This document shows positions 42,184-51,867 of a stretch of DNA of 64,000 nt, in pieces. The notes under the pieces are model-generated. The model worked only from the letters and a program-made list of their open reading frames with translations, ran no database searches and was not told the origin of the DNA. The DNA is taken from positions 372,001 through 436,000 of the forward strand of contig NZ_FNBZ01000006.1 of the NCBI RefSeq assembly GCF_900102525.1, in the 5' to 3' direction. Source of the DNA: Allobosea robiniae. Lineage in GTDB: Bacteria; Pseudomonadota; Alphaproteobacteria; Rhizobiales; Beijerinckiaceae. Position 1 is the stretch's first letter. Each line of letters opens with the position of its first letter. The translations under genes were made by a program, and so were the position numbers.

Positions 42184-45100
42184 ATGCGCATCGAGCGCCG
42201 CTACACCTCCGCCGGACAGTCGCCCTATGCCGCGATTCCGTTCCGATCGGCCGTCAGCGAGATCAAGAACCCGGACGGCTCCGTCGTTTTCCGGCTGGAA
42301 GGCATCGAGGTTCCCGACGCCTGGTCGCAGGTCGCCAGCGACGTGCTCGCGCAGAAGTATTTCCGCAAGGCCGGCGTGCCGGCGCGCCTGAAGAAGTTCG
42401 AGGAGAACGACGTCCCCTCCTTCCTCTGGCGTTCGGTCGCCGACGAGGCCGCTCTCGCCGAATTGCCCGAGGGCGAGCGCTACGCCTCCGAAATTTCCTC
42501 CAAGCAGGTCTTCGACCGCCTCGCCGGCTGCTGGACCTATTGGGGCTGGAAGGGTGGCTATTTCTCCTCCGAGGAGGATGCCGCGGCCTTCCATGACGAG
42601 CTGCGCTTCATGCTCGCCACCCAGCGCGTCGCGCCGAACTCGCCGCAATGGTTCAATACCGGCCTGCACTGGGCCTATGGCATCGACGGCCCCAGCCAGG
42701 GCCATTTCTACGTCGACTTCAAGACCGGCAAGCTGGTGAAGTCGAAGTCGAGCTACGAGCATCCGCAGCCGCATGCCTGCTTCATCCAGGGCGTGCAGGA
42801 CGACCTCGTCAACGAGGGCGGCATCATGGACCTCTGGGTCCGTGAGGCCCGCCTGTTCAAGTATGGTTCCGGCACCGGCTCGAACTTCTCGATGCTGCGC
42901 GGCGAAGGCGAGAAGCTCGCTGGCGGCGGCAAGTCCTCGGGCCTGATGTCCTTCCTCAAGATCGGCGACCGCGCCGCCGGCGCGATCAAGTCGGGCGGCA
43001 CCACCCGCCGCGCCGCCAAAATGGTCGTGGTTGATGCCGACCATCCGGATATCGAGGCCTATATCGACTGGAAGGTGAAGGAGGAGCAGAAGGTCGCCGC
43101 CCTCGTCACCGGCTCCAAGACCGTCAAGAAGCACATGAAGGCCGTGCTCAAGGCCTGCGTGAACTGCGAAGGCGATGGCGATAGCTGCTTCGACCCCGAG
43201 CAGAACCCGGCCCTGAAGCGCGAGATCAAGCTCGCCCGCAAGGCGCTGGTGCCCGACAACTACATCAAGCGCGTCATCCAGTTCGCCAAGCAGGGCTACA
43301 AGGACATCTCCTTCGATACCTATGACACCGACTGGGATTCCGATGCCTATCTCACCGTCTCCGGCCAGAACTCGAACAACTCGGTCTCGCTGACCGACGA
43401 TTTCCTGCGCGCCGTCGAGACCGATGCCGACTGGAACCTGACCGGCCGCACCACCGGCAAGGTCATGAAGACCCTAAAGGCCCGCGACCTCTGGGAGAAG
43501 ATCGGTTACGCCGCCTGGGCCTCGGCCGATCCCGGCCTGCACTTCAACTCGACGATGAACGACTGGCACACCTGCCCGGCTTCCGGCCGGATTCGGGCGT
43601 CCAACCCGTGCTCCGAGTACATGTTCCTCGACGACACCGCCTGCAACCTGGCCTCGGCCAACCTGCTGCAGTTCTACGATACCGAGACCAAGGCCTTCGA
43701 CGTCGCGGCCTATGAGCATCTCTGCCGGCTCTGGACCGTGGTGCTCGAGATCTCGGTGACGATGGCGCAGTTCCCGAGCCGCGAGATCGCCGAGCTCTCC
43801 TACGAGTACCGCACGCTCGGCCTCGGCTACGCCAATATCGGCGGCCTGCTGATGACCATGGGCCTCGGCTACGACTCAGACGAGGGCCGCGCGCTGGCCG
43901 GCGCCCTCACCGCGATCATGACCGGCGTCGCCTATGCGACCTCGGCCGAGATGGCGGGCGAGCTCGGCCCCTTCCCCGGCTACAAGAAGAACGCCAGCCA
44001 CATGCTGCGCGTCATCCGCAACCACCGCACCGCGGCCCATGGCCTCGCCGACGGCTATGAGGGCCTGAGCGTCACCCCCGTCCCGCTCGACCATGCGACG
44101 CTGGCTCGTCTCGGCGGCTCGGCCGTGACCATGGCGGAGCGCTCGCGCATCGTCTGGGACGAGGCGCTGGAGCAGGGCAAGCGCTACGGCTACCGCAACG
44201 CCCAGGCGACCGTGATCGCGCCGACCGGCACGATCGGCCTCGTCATGGATTGCGACACCACCGGCATCGAGCCCGATTTCGCCCTGGTGAAGTTCAAGAA
44301 GCTCGCCGGCGGCGGCTACTTCAAGATCATCAACCGCGCCGTGCCGGACGCGTTGCGTGCGCTCGGTTACCGCGAGGCCGATATCGCCGAGATCGAGGCC
44401 TATGCCGTCGGCCATGGCTCGATGAAGCAGGCGCCGGGCGTCAATCCCTCGACGCTGCGCGCCAAGGGCTTCACTGACGAGAAGATCGAGGCGGTCGAGA
44501 AGGGCTTGAAGAGCGCCTTCGACATCAAGTTCGTCTTCAACAAGTGGACGCTGGGCGAGGACTTCCTCACCGGCACGCTGAATGTCCCGGCCGAGAAGCT
44601 CAACGACATGTCGTTCGAGCTCCTGCCCTTCCTCGGCTTCAGCAAGGCCGAGATCGAAGCCGCCAACGTCCATGTCTGCGGCGCGATGACCCTGGAAGGC
44701 GCCCCGCATCTCAAGACCGAGCACTACAACGTCTTCGATTGCGCCAACCCCTGCGGCCGCATCGGCAAGCGCTATCTCTCGGTCGAGAGCCATATCCGCA
44801 TGATGGCGGCGGCCCAGCCCTTCATCTCGGGCGCGATCTCCAAGACCATCAACATGCCCAACGACGCCACGGTCGAGGACTGCAAGAGCGCCTATATGCT
44901 CTCGTGGAAGCTGGCGCTGAAGGCCAACGCCCTCTATCGCGACGGCTCCAAGCTCTCGCAGCCGCTGAACTCGGCGCTGATCTCGGATGAGGACGACGAG
45001 GCCGACGACGCGGTCGAGACGCTGGTCGCCCAGCCGATGGCGGCCCGCGCGACCCAGATCTCGGAGAAGATCGTCGAGCGCATCGTCGAGCGCATCGAGC

Positions 45101-45915
45101 GCAAGCGCGAGCGCGAGAAGATGCCGGATCGCCGCACGGGTTATATCCAGAAGGCCACGGTCGGCGGCCACAAGGTCTATGTCCATACCGGCGAATATTC
45201 GGACGGGCGCCTCGGCGAGATCTTCATCGACATGCACAAGGAGGGCGCGGCCTTCCGGGCGATGATGAACAACTTCGCCATCGCGGTCTCGCTCGGCCTG
45301 CAATACGGCGTGCCGCTGGAGGAGTATGTCGAGGCCTTCACCTTCACCCGCTTCGAGCCCTCGGGCTTCGTCGCCGGCAACCAGTCGATCAAGAACGCGA
45401 CCTCGATCCTCGACTACGTCTTCCGCGAGCTCGCGATCTCCTATCTCGGCCGCAACGACCTCGCCCATGTCGACCCGAGCGAGATCGGCCATGACGTGAT
45501 GGGCAGCGGCGTCGGCCAGGACAAGGCGCCGGATGCGACCGCTCCGATCACCTCGACGCCGCTGGCCTCGACGGGTTTCCGCCGCGGCAAGCCGATCTCC
45601 TTCCACGCGATCCAGGGTGGCGTGGCGGCTCCGGCGGTCGAGACCGTCGCCCGCGGCGGCGCGGCTCTGACCGCACTCGCCACCATCGGCGCGACCGCGC
45701 TGAAGGAGGAGCCGGAGACCTATGGCGAAGCGGAGATGGCCAAGCTCGGCTTCTCGGCTCCGGCCGCCCAGCCGACGGCCTCGGAGCGGCGGGCCGAGGC
45801 GATCATGAAGGGCTATGTCGGCGACTCGTGCGGCGAATGCGGCAACTTCACCCTGGTCCGCAACGGCACCTGCCTGAAGTGCAACACCTGCGGAAGCACC
45901 ACCGGATGCTCGTGA
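42184..45915 (+). CDS. nrdJ: Adenosylcobalamin-dependent ribonucleoside-diphosphate reductase (class II)
   Basis: A 1243-residue enzyme making deoxyribonucleotides with a B12-derived radical, independent of oxygen. Radical and redox sites are in '[20 protein letters not shown]' and 'NPCSEY' (active-site Cys, Asn, Glu), and the C-terminal zinc-ribbon-like tail is '[27 protein letters not shown]', supplying the reducing Cys pair. The insert between about residues 860 and 1090 is typical of long alphaproteobacterial NrdJ. ATG 42184 (MRIERRYT) follows AAGGGATGAAG; ATG 42175 is in frame. The accessory defence-like operon begins 260 nt after the stop. Confidence 0.95.
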   Translation: MRIERRYTSAGQSPYAAIPFRSAVSEIKNPDGSVVFRLEGIEVPDAWSQVASDVLAQKYFRKAGVPARLKKFEENDVPSFLWRSVADEAALAELPEGERYASEISSKQVFDRLAGCWTYWGWKGGYFSSEEDAAAFHDELRFMLATQRVAPNSPQWFNTGLHWAYGIDGPSQGHFYVDFKTGKLVKSKSSYEHPQPHACFIQGVQDDLVNEGGIMDLWVREARLFKYGSGTGSNFSMLRGEGEKLAGGGKSSGLMSFLKIGDRAAGAIKSGGTTRRAAKMVVVDADHPDIEAYIDWKVKEEQKVAALVTGSKTVKKHMKAVLKACVNCEGDGDSCFDPEQNPALKREIKLARKALVPDNYIKRVIQFAKQGYKDISFDTYDTDWDSDAYLTVSGQNSNNSVSLTDDFLRAVETDADWNLTGRTTGKVMKTLKARDLWEKIGYAAWASADPGLHFNSTMNDWHTCPASGRIRASNPCSEYMFLDDTACNLASANLLQFYDTETKAFDVAAYEHLCRLWTVVLEISVTMAQFPSREIAELSYEYRTLGLGYANIGGLLMTMGLGYDSDEGRALAGALTAIMTGVAYATSAEMAGELGPFPGYKKNASHMLRVIRNHRTAAHGLADGYEGLSVTPVPLDHATLARLGGSAVTMAERSRIVWDEALEQGKRYGYRNAQATVIAPTGTIGLVMDCDTTGIEPDFALVKFKKLAGGGYFKIINRAVPDALRALGYREADIAEIEAYAVGHGSMKQAPGVNPSTLRAKGFTDEKIEAVEKGLKSAFDIKFVFNKWTLGEDFLTGTLNVPAEKLNDMSFELLPFLGFSKAEIEAANVHVCGAMTLEGAPHLKTEHYNVFDCANPCGRIGKRYLSVESHIRMMAAAQPFISGAISKTINMPNDATVEDCKSAYMLSWKLALKANALYRDGSKLSQPLNSALISDEDDEADDAVETLVAQPMAARATQISEKIVERIVERIERKREREKMPDRRTGYIQKATVGGHKVYVHTGEYSDGRLGEIFIDMHKEGAAFRAMMNNFAIAVSLGLQYGVPLEEYVEAFTFTRFEPSGFVAGNQSIKNATSILDYVFRELAISYLGRNDLAHVDPSEIGHDVMGSGVGQDKAPDATAPITSTPLASTGFRRGKPISFHAIQGGVAAPAVETVARGGAALTALATIGATALKEEPETYGEAEMAKLGFSAPAAQPTASERRAEAIMKGYVGDSCGECGNFTLVRNGTCLKCNTCGSTTGCS

Positions 45916-46084
45916 AATGAGAGGCGAATGTCACGGAGGTGCGGAAGCCCAATTAGCGCGGCACAAATCAGAATGACGAAAATGAAAATCCGATTGGTAT
46001 CAATTCGTTAGACTGAGTTACGACTGAAGTTCATCCGGTTTCATCTGACACAACAAGAGTTCCAACCGGCTGATAAAAGCGCAC

Positions 46085-46114
46085 TGGCGGCGAGGCGACT
46101 ATTCCTCGCCGCCA
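46085..46114. terminator. Strong hairpin between nrdJ and the accessory operon
   Basis: TGGCGGCGAGG / CCTCGCCGCCA, an 11-bp perfect stem with an 8-nt loop, followed by AAATCGC rather than a T-run. Position 170 nt after nrdJ and 62 nt before the accessory operon fits either the nrdJ terminator or a leader structure of the operon. Confidence 0.55.
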
Positions 46115-46176
46115 AATCGCAGAGGGAACATTCGATGAACATTATTTGAGAGCCCGAGGCTCAAGGAGCTATATCG

Positions 46177-47358
46177 ATGCCAGCGAAGACCCTGCATTTT
46201 AAAGTCGGCAACGGCGACATGACGCTGATCGAGACTGCGTCAGGCCGGAAGATTCTCGTCGACATCAATATCTGCGCAGCGGACGAGCCCACCGACGAAC
46301 GCCCCGATGTCGGTGAACAGCTCCGAGACCGGCTGGAACGGGACGCGGAAGATCGTCTGTATGTGGACGCTTTCCTGCTCACTCACCCCGACCAAGACCA
46401 TTGCCGAGGACTCCGGGAGAACTTCCATCTCGGTCCGCTGAGCGATTGGTCGGTGGATGACGACACGATCGTAATCAGGGAGATGTGGAGCTCACCCATC
46501 GTTTTCCGGCGAGCTTCCAAGAATCATAAGCTCTGCGAAGACGCGAAGGCCTGGTGCTCGGAAGCGCGGAGGCGTGTCGCTGTCTTTCGTTCTGGCGCGA
46601 CCGTTGCCGATGGTGATCGCGTTCTCATTCTGGGCGAGGATATCGACGGCAAGACCGATGACCTGACCTCGATTCTCGTGAAAACCGACGAGGTTTTCCG
46701 AAAGATCTGTGGGGCTTTCGACACCACGTTCCAAGCCACGCTCCTGGCACCAATGATCGCCACCGACGATGAGGAGGAAGAGCTCCTTTCGAAAAACGAG
46801 TCGAGCGTCGTCGTGAATCTGTGGTTGGCGTCGGGAGGCTATCTGGACGCGGCCAAGTACCTTTTGGGCGGAGACGCCGAGGTGGCGATCTGGGAGAAGC
46901 TCTGGGATAGGCATCAGGACAAGCCCTCTGAGCTTGAATACGATATCCTGCTGTCCCCTCATCACTGTTCCTGGCACAGCTTATCGTGGGATAGTTGGTC
47001 CGATTTCGGAGACGACGCGCAGGTGTCCCCTAAGGCCCGCCTCGCGCTGAGCCAGACCCGCCAGGGTGCCGAAGTGCTGGCAAGCAGCAAGCCCATTGAA
47101 GACGACGACGATGACCCGCCGTGCATCCGCGCGAAACGCGAGTATGAAGGGATAATCAAGGAGGCTAGCGGCTCCTTCACCTGTCTCGCTGACGTCAATG
47201 GGCCCGCCCCCTATGAGCTCGAAGTAACAGCCGGCGGCCCGAGACCAGCCGAGCGGAAGAAGGCGTCGGTTTTCGCAGCCCCGTACATCACAGGCGGCGC
47301 AGGCGCAGCCACCGGAAGTTCGACGGCGCTCGGCTCGCAGCCGTTCAAGCACGGTTGA
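46177..47358 (+). CDS. ComEC/Rec2-like metallo-beta-lactamase fold hydrolase of the E1-E2-JAB operon
   Basis: 393 residues, cytoplasmic. The metal site of ComEC-type metallo-beta-lactamases is visible: 'LLTHPDQDHCRG' (H70, D72, D74, H75), 'NESSVVVNLWLASGGYLDAAKYLLGGDAE' in the middle (D233) and 'LLSPHHCSWHS' (H262-H263). Relatives act on nucleic acids or phosphodiesters, so a nuclease or cyclic-nucleotide role is possible. The last 30 residues are rich in Gly, Ala and Ser, look disordered and end in glycine (QPFKHG). AAGGAG lies 8 nt before the ATG. It is the first gene of a four-gene operon and overlaps the next by 4 nt. Confidence 0.85.
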   Translation: MPAKTLHFKVGNGDMTLIETASGRKILVDINICAADEPTDERPDVGEQLRDRLERDAEDRLYVDAFLLTHPDQDHCRGLRENFHLGPLSDWSVDDDTIVIREMWSSPIVFRRASKNHKLCEDAKAWCSEARRRVAVFRSGATVADGDRVLILGEDIDGKTDDLTSILVKTDEVFRKICGAFDTTFQATLLAPMIATDDEEEELLSKNESSVVVNLWLASGGYLDAAKYLLGGDAEVAIWEKLWDRHQDKPSELEYDILLSPHHCSWHSLSWDSWSDFGDDAQVSPKARLALSQTRQGAEVLASSKPIEDDDDDPPCIRAKREYEGIIKEASGSFTCLADVNGPAPYELEVTAGGPRPAERKKASVFAAPYITGGAGAATGSSTALGSQPFKHG

Positions 47359-49643
47359 GAGCAATCGTGGAACTGCGGGAATCCGTTGCTCGCGCACTGC
47401 GACAGCTCGCCGACCATCCGCGGGTTACCGCGGTTGGTGCTCCGCAAATTGCTGCCGGGGCCGTCCGGGTTGTCGTCGATTTCGATACCAATCTTCCGAA
47501 CAGATGGAAGGCGCGGGGCCACAGCGACTGCGGCGTGAAGGCGGTCGAGCCAATCACCTTCATTTTCACCAAGTCCTACCCCGCGGACGCGCCTCTAATC
47601 TGTCTCCGGGATGATTTCGATCGAGGTCACCCGCATATCCAACCCGGACCGTCCTCCATCCCTCCTGTCCCGTGCTATGTCGATGGTCAGACACGGGAAT
47701 TCATGCGCCTGCAGGGGATTCGCGGCATCGCAGATCAGCTATCCCGTTGGCTTGAGAAGGCTGCGTTTGGTGCACTCATCGGGGAGGATGATGAGTGGGA
47801 GCCAACGCGGCGAGATAACATCGACGACGTCGTCGTTTTCGACGCATCGGCCGTCCGTCAGCTCCCCAGGCGAGATGCCGGAGCAGTCTTTGTCGGTTCG
47901 ATCATCATCAAGGATGACGAGGTCGAGCCCAAAAGCGATCGGCTGAGTATCTGGCTCGCGTCCGAGCAGCTGGCTCTGAATGAGAAGATCTTTCAGTCGC
48001 TGGGAGCCACCGGAGGAATCGCCCCTGCCCTTGGGATAGTTGCTTGGTCAGGGCATACCTCCTCAGGGGCTCCCTTCGTCGCCAAGGATTATCGCCCGGA
48101 GACGGTCACAACGCTGGCAGAGCTCATCGAGCGCGGTGGGGAGCTCGGATGCCGTGAACCTTTGGTCGCGCAGCTCGACCTTTTGCGACGCCGCATCGAT
48201 GGCCGCCCGCTTCGGCGATCTCTTTTTCTCTCCGTCGTGCTCCTTGCCAGGAGACCGAAGACCGTCCTTGGCCAGGGATCATTTTGGGAACTGTGTCCAT
48301 ACCTCATCGAAGTCAGATCCGGAGACGATCTCACGAAGCCAAAGACCGTACCGGTGCGAATGCTGATGCACCGCGACCAAATATCGGCGGCGCTGCTTAG
48401 GCGTGCATCTGGCTTGAATGAAGTTGGTGAACGCTCCTGGACCCTTCTTGGATGCGGAAGCGTCGGTTCGAAGCTGGCGATCCATCTCGCCCGCGAAGGT
48501 CGCGGACCGTCGATGCTCGTCGATCGTGACCGCTTGAATCCCCACAACTATGCCCGGCATGCCCTGCTGCCCATGGGCGAATCCGAGGCCATGTTGAGCT
48601 GCTCGAAATCCGGACAGCTCATGGGGGCGCTACGGGGGCTGGGCCAGAAAGCGGAAGCATTCGGTGGCGACATTGTCGGCGCTTCCCTGAACGACGATCC
48701 CGCGCACCGCAGGAAACTATGGGGAGGTGATCGGTCGTTTCTGGTCGATGCAACGGGATCGCCCACCATTACCGAAGCTCTGTCTCTGCCCAACGTGATC
48801 CAGGATCGGCCCCGCGCCATCGAGACCAGTCTCTTGGGAGGCGGCAAGATCGGCTTCATGGGTATCGAAGGCCCCGAAAGTAATCCGTCTCTGCTCGATC
48901 TGACCGTCGAAGGCTATCGGCTACTGGGTGCAGATCCGGCTGCCCGCGAAGCGGCCTTCGGGCATGAGGCACAGACCATCGCAGTCGGACAGGGCTGTTC
49001 GTCGGTTACGTCGGCGATGCCCGATAGCCTTATCAGCACGCTGACCGCCCCAATGGCGTTGGAGCTCGGCCGACTGCACCGTGATGGCCTGCCCTCCGGC
49101 GCTGGCGCTTTGCTTCTAGGCACGTTTGCGTCCGACGGACTGTCCTTGCACTGGGAAAGGACGCGGATAGAGCCCTTTCATCAAGTGAGTGAGCACGGGA
49201 TGACGCGCACGACCCGGCTCAACGCTCGGGTCGTCCATCTGATCGATCGCGAAATCGCTCGACGCCCGGGTGTTGAAACCGGCGGCGTTGTAATGGGGCG
49301 ATACTCTGAAATCGGCGACGTCTTCCACGTGGTCGATATCTTTCCGGCTCCGACCGACAGCAAGTTCAGCGCATCCCAGTTCGAGCTCGGCGTGAGCGGC
49401 CTTTCGAAGGCGCTTCAGGCATCCTCCGATCTCTACCGTGGCGCGATCTACCCGATCGGAACCTGGCACAACCATCTGGCTGACAGCGGCCCTTCCCGAA
49501 CTGATGTGATGACTGCCATCAGCTTGGCACTAGCGCAACTTTTCCCGGTGCTGATGCTGATCCGAACGCCGAGCCGCTTTCGGTTCTTGTCTCTGGAAGG
49601 TCGCCTGGAAAGCCTTCACCCAAGAAGAAGTTCAGCAGCATGA
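47355..49643 (+). CDS. E2-E1-JAB triple-domain ubiquitin-like conjugation protein
   Basis: 762 residues joining three enzymes of a ubiquitin-like pathway. Residues 1-140 are an E2-like (UBC/RWD) domain; C107 in 'PPVPCYVDG' is the likely active Cys. Residues 340-590 are a ThiF/E1 adenylation domain: 'LLGCGSVGSKLA' binds ATP, 'LVDRDRLNPHNYARH' holds the Asp-Asn-Arg set, and C548 in 'GQGCSS' may be the E1 Cys. Residues 620-750 are a JAB/JAMM metalloprotease: E641, then 'WHNHLADSGPSRTD' (H705, H707, S714, D717). It resembles CBASS Cap2 (E2-E1) and Cap3 (JAB) fused. Start is TTG 47355, or GTG 47367 after GAGAG. Confidence 0.88.
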   Translation: MRAIVELRESVARALRQLADHPRVTAVGAPQIAAGAVRVVVDFDTNLPNRWKARGHSDCGVKAVEPITFIFTKSYPADAPLICLRDDFDRGHPHIQPGPSSIPPVPCYVDGQTREFMRLQGIRGIADQLSRWLEKAAFGALIGEDDEWEPTRRDNIDDVVVFDASAVRQLPRRDAGAVFVGSIIIKDDEVEPKSDRLSIWLASEQLALNEKIFQSLGATGGIAPALGIVAWSGHTSSGAPFVAKDYRPETVTTLAELIERGGELGCREPLVAQLDLLRRRIDGRPLRRSLFLSVVLLARRPKTVLGQGSFWELCPYLIEVRSGDDLTKPKTVPVRMLMHRDQISAALLRRASGLNEVGERSWTLLGCGSVGSKLAIHLAREGRGPSMLVDRDRLNPHNYARHALLPMGESEAMLSCSKSGQLMGALRGLGQKAEAFGGDIVGASLNDDPAHRRKLWGGDRSFLVDATGSPTITEALSLPNVIQDRPRAIETSLLGGGKIGFMGIEGPESNPSLLDLTVEGYRLLGADPAAREAAFGHEAQTIAVGQGCSSVTSAMPDSLISTLTAPMALELGRLHRDGLPSGAGALLLGTFASDGLSLHWERTRIEPFHQVSEHGMTRTTRLNARVVHLIDREIARRPGVETGGVVMGRYSEIGDVFHVVDIFPAPTDSKFSASQFELGVSGLSKALQASSDLYRGAIYPIGTWHNHLADSGPSRTDVMTAISLALAQLFPVLMLIRTPSRFRFLSLEGRLESLHPRRSSAA

Positions 49644-50413
49644 TCGGCCTCGTCGACCGTTATACACTCCTTGCCCGGGTGGGGCCTGCCGTTTTGGTGG
49701 GTATGGCGGCTTGCCTCGCGGTGACGGCTTGGATTCCTTTCGCGGAATGGCCGATCAAGCTAGCCGCTGGCAGCACGGTAATCGCGATCGTTGCGATGGT
49801 TCTCGGCCAGTTGGTTCGGGATGCCGGAAAGGCCATCGAGAAGCCCTTGTGGGCCAAATGGGGTGGACCGCCTACGGCGCGGATGCTGCGGCATCGCGAC
49901 GAAACCGTTCGGCCAGGCTTGAAGGCGTCCCTCCATGCCCGGATGGTCGAGCTGGGCTTTGTCGAACGGATGCCCACCAAACAGGAAGAGGACGAGGATC
50001 CGGCTGGCGCCGAACTGCTCTACGAGACCTGTTCTGACCGCTTGCGCAACAAGGCGCTGGAGCTGAAGGCGAAGCCGCCTTTCGACGTGGTACATCAGGA
50101 GAATATTTCCTACGGATTCCGTCGCAACCTGCTCGGAATTAGGTCCTACGCGCTTTGCATTGTCGCGGCCTCCTTTCTCGGTGCTGCGGCCGCATTTCTT
50201 TTTGGGCGGCATCCATACCTCGAGGCCGGGGGGATTATCGTGATCGCCGCAGCGATCCTGGCAAGCGCCAATGAAAGTGCACTGAAGAGAACCGCAGACA
50301 ACTATTCGGAGCGGCTGCTCAACGCGGTCGATGCGATACCCCAACAAGCTCGAACAGCAGCAACCCGTCACCGCGAGAATTCCGCGGGCCCCAGAGTGCG
50401 CCAGCTGAAATGA
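49640..50413 (+). CDS. Four-helix membrane protein of the E1-E2-JAB operon
   Basis: 257 residues. Two hydrophobic helices near the N-terminus (about 12-34 and 38-59), a charged cytoplasmic middle of about 105 residues ('MPTKQEEDEDPAGAELLYET'), then two more helices (about 166-189 and 192-211) and a basic tail. The 2+2 layout recalls membrane effectors of nucleotide-signalling defence systems, but I recognise no named family. It overlaps its neighbours by 4 nt on both sides, so its product is made in step with the conjugation protein. Candidate membrane-disrupting effector. Confidence 0.75.
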   Translation: MIGLVDRYTLLARVGPAVLVGMAACLAVTAWIPFAEWPIKLAAGSTVIAIVAMVLGQLVRDAGKAIEKPLWAKWGGPPTARMLRHRDETVRPGLKASLHARMVELGFVERMPTKQEEDEDPAGAELLYETCSDRLRNKALELKAKPPFDVVHQENISYGFRRNLLGIRSYALCIVAASFLGAAAAFLFGRHPYLEAGGIIVIAAAILASANESALKRTADNYSERLLNAVDAIPQQARTAATRHRENSAGPRVRQLK

Positions 50414-51183
50414 CGAAGACGCGAGATGATTTCAGCGCCCGGACGAAGAACGATCTGGCGCTGCGCGCCAGTTACGTCTGCTCTTTGTGCAAATGCCCAA
50501 CGGTCGGACCGAGCGACGAAGGGGCCAGTGCCGTGACGATGATCGGTGTCGCCGCGCACTTTTGCGCCGCCGCTCCGGGATCCGGAGCGCGCCGGTATGA
50601 CCCAATGATGACGCCCGAGCAACGGTCTCATATCGACAACGGGATATGGCTGTGCGCCTCATGCGGCGTCCTGATCGACCGGGACGAGAAGCGCTACACG
50701 GTCGATGCCCTCCGCAAGATCAAGCGCAAACACGAAAGCTCGCGCCGTATTGGAGCATCGGGTTCGGACGCCGAAGGCGACCTCATCGCCATCGGCCAGG
50801 AAATCGTCGCCGTTGGCAGTGTCGTCCGCTCCGGCCCAGACAGTACACGGGTTCGTGTGTCTCACTTTGTGAGCGGATCGGCTCGCGATCTCTGGTCGCT
50901 CAACCGGGACTTCGAAAGATGGCTACCTGAACGGCGCTACGTGCTGTTTAACGAACTCGGGTTCGGAGGATTGCTCGCCGATCCGGCGGTAGCCATAGCG
51001 TCCATAGCGGGTGGCGAGCTCGACAATGTCGGCGGTGAGCGCCGCATCGTCAGTGCGACCCTTCGGAACCTTGCGTTGCGTAGATCGATGCTGCCCCAGA
51101 ACCCGGCACGCCAACCGCTCCGACACGTCGAACTTCTCGATGACGTGGCCGATGCAGCGACGGCGACGGGCGGGGCTCAGTAG
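50410..51183 (+). pseudogene. HNH-type protein of the E1-E2-JAB operon, truncated and fused to antisense IS sequence
   Basis: The open frame codes for 257 residues, but only the first 190 are native. They hold an HNH/treble-clef nuclease-like module: C24 and C27 ('YVCSLCKCP'), H50 ('VAAHFCAAAPG'), 'ARRYDPMMTPEQRSHIDNGIWLC' split around N77, and C82/C85, then 'YTVDALRKIKRKHE'. A second domain begins ('ERRYVLFNELGFGGLLA') and stops at base 50980. From there to 51183 the frame reads the antisense strand of an IS3 orfB remnant, so the C-terminus is foreign. The N-terminal nuclease could still be made; whether it works is unknown. Confidence 0.75.
50980..51171 (-). pseudogene. IS3-family transposase OrfB, 5' fragment
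   Basis: On the minus strand the sequence reads 'LSPARRRRCIGHVIEKFDVS' followed by 'ERLACRVLGQHRSTQRKVP' and 'ALTADIVELATRYGRYGYRR', the usual N-terminus of IS3 OrfB (integrase). It breaks off before the DDE catalytic core, so it is inactive. Confidence 0.8.
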
Positions 51184-51470
51184 TTTCCCGAGGCGGCCTC
51201 TTTGAGGATCAGCTTCTCCAACGTCAGATCCGAGACGGCTTTGCGCAGCCGCTCGTTCTCCTTCTCCAGATCCTTCAGGCGCTTCACCTGGTCGGACTTC
51301 AGCCCGCCAAACTCCTTGCGCCAGCGGTAATAGGTGAACGCTGTCACGCTGATGGCCCGGATCGCCTCCGCGACCGGGCGCCCCTGGGACAACAGCACGT
51401 CGACCTGCCGCAGCTTCGCGACGATCTCTTCAGGCTTGTGCTTCTTCTGCGCCATAGCGGCATCCTCCAA
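51177..51470 (-). CDS. IS3-family transposase OrfA
   Basis: 97 residues: a helix-turn-helix ('KPEEIVAKLRQVDVLLSQG', 'AISVTAFTYYRWRKEFGG') and a leucine-zipper coiled coil ('VKRLKDLEKENERLRKAVSDLTLEKLIL'), as in OrfA of IS3 elements. Complete by itself, but it cannot mobilise the element without an intact OrfB. Confidence 0.88.
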   Translation of the reverse strand: MEDAAMAQKKHKPEEIVAKLRQVDVLLSQGRPVAEAIRAISVTAFTYYRWRKEFGGLKSDQVKRLKDLEKENERLRKAVSDLTLEKLILKEAASGNY

Positions 51471-51515
51471 AGGCTCAAAAAGCCTACTTCAGGGAGGGCC
51501 ACTTTTCAGGGGGCA

Positions 51516-51867
51516 GGCCATGGACGCCCGGCCCGAGCCGGGCGTCCAATATGACTCTAAGGCATTCCGATCATAGCTTGCTGCCGAGGTTGTCGCTTCC
51601 CGTCGCCAGCTGGCTTGTGTTGCAGCGATCAGTTGAGCCCACCTCCCATTCCTGACACTGACAATGGCCGCTATCGGGCAGGCGGGTTGGAGTGCAACCA
51701 GACGGTCGCGACTGGCGCCCTTCTGTCATTCACGGTTATCGGTCAGCCGCCGGGGCCGCGATCGCGCCGATACGCACGCGTCGCAAGCCTTGACCACCAG
51801 AAACGACGTTCTTCGATTTATCCTGCTGGCCTATTGTGTGCTTCCTTGCCAAAGAACGGAGGCGATT
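51516..51867. other. Intergenic region after the IS remnant
   Basis: About 350 nt with no gene I can support. It contains an 11-bp palindrome (GGACGCCCGGC / GCCGGGCGTCC) at 51522-51547 directly beside the IS end, which may be a terminator of the disrupted locus or a feature of the insertion target. Confidence 0.4.

Larger units (their letters stand above)
50980..51515 (-). mobile_element. IS3-family insertion sequence remnant
   Basis: Contains a complete orfA and the 5' part of orfB on the minus strand, truncated at about 50980 where it joins the HNH gene. The outer end at 51499-51515 reads, on the minus strand, TGCCCCCTGAAAAGTGG, like the terminal repeat of IS3-group elements. The other end and most of orfB are missing. 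Confidence 0.8.

Noticed and set aside
46135..46149. MNII mini-ORF as a real peptide gene
   Set aside because: Four codons cannot be supported as a product; listed only as a possible leader element.
46177..51183. Classification as a standard type II CBASS
   Set aside because: There is no CD-NTase (no GS-x10-DxD-type nucleotidyltransferase) in the operon; only the E2-E1 and JAB parts correspond.
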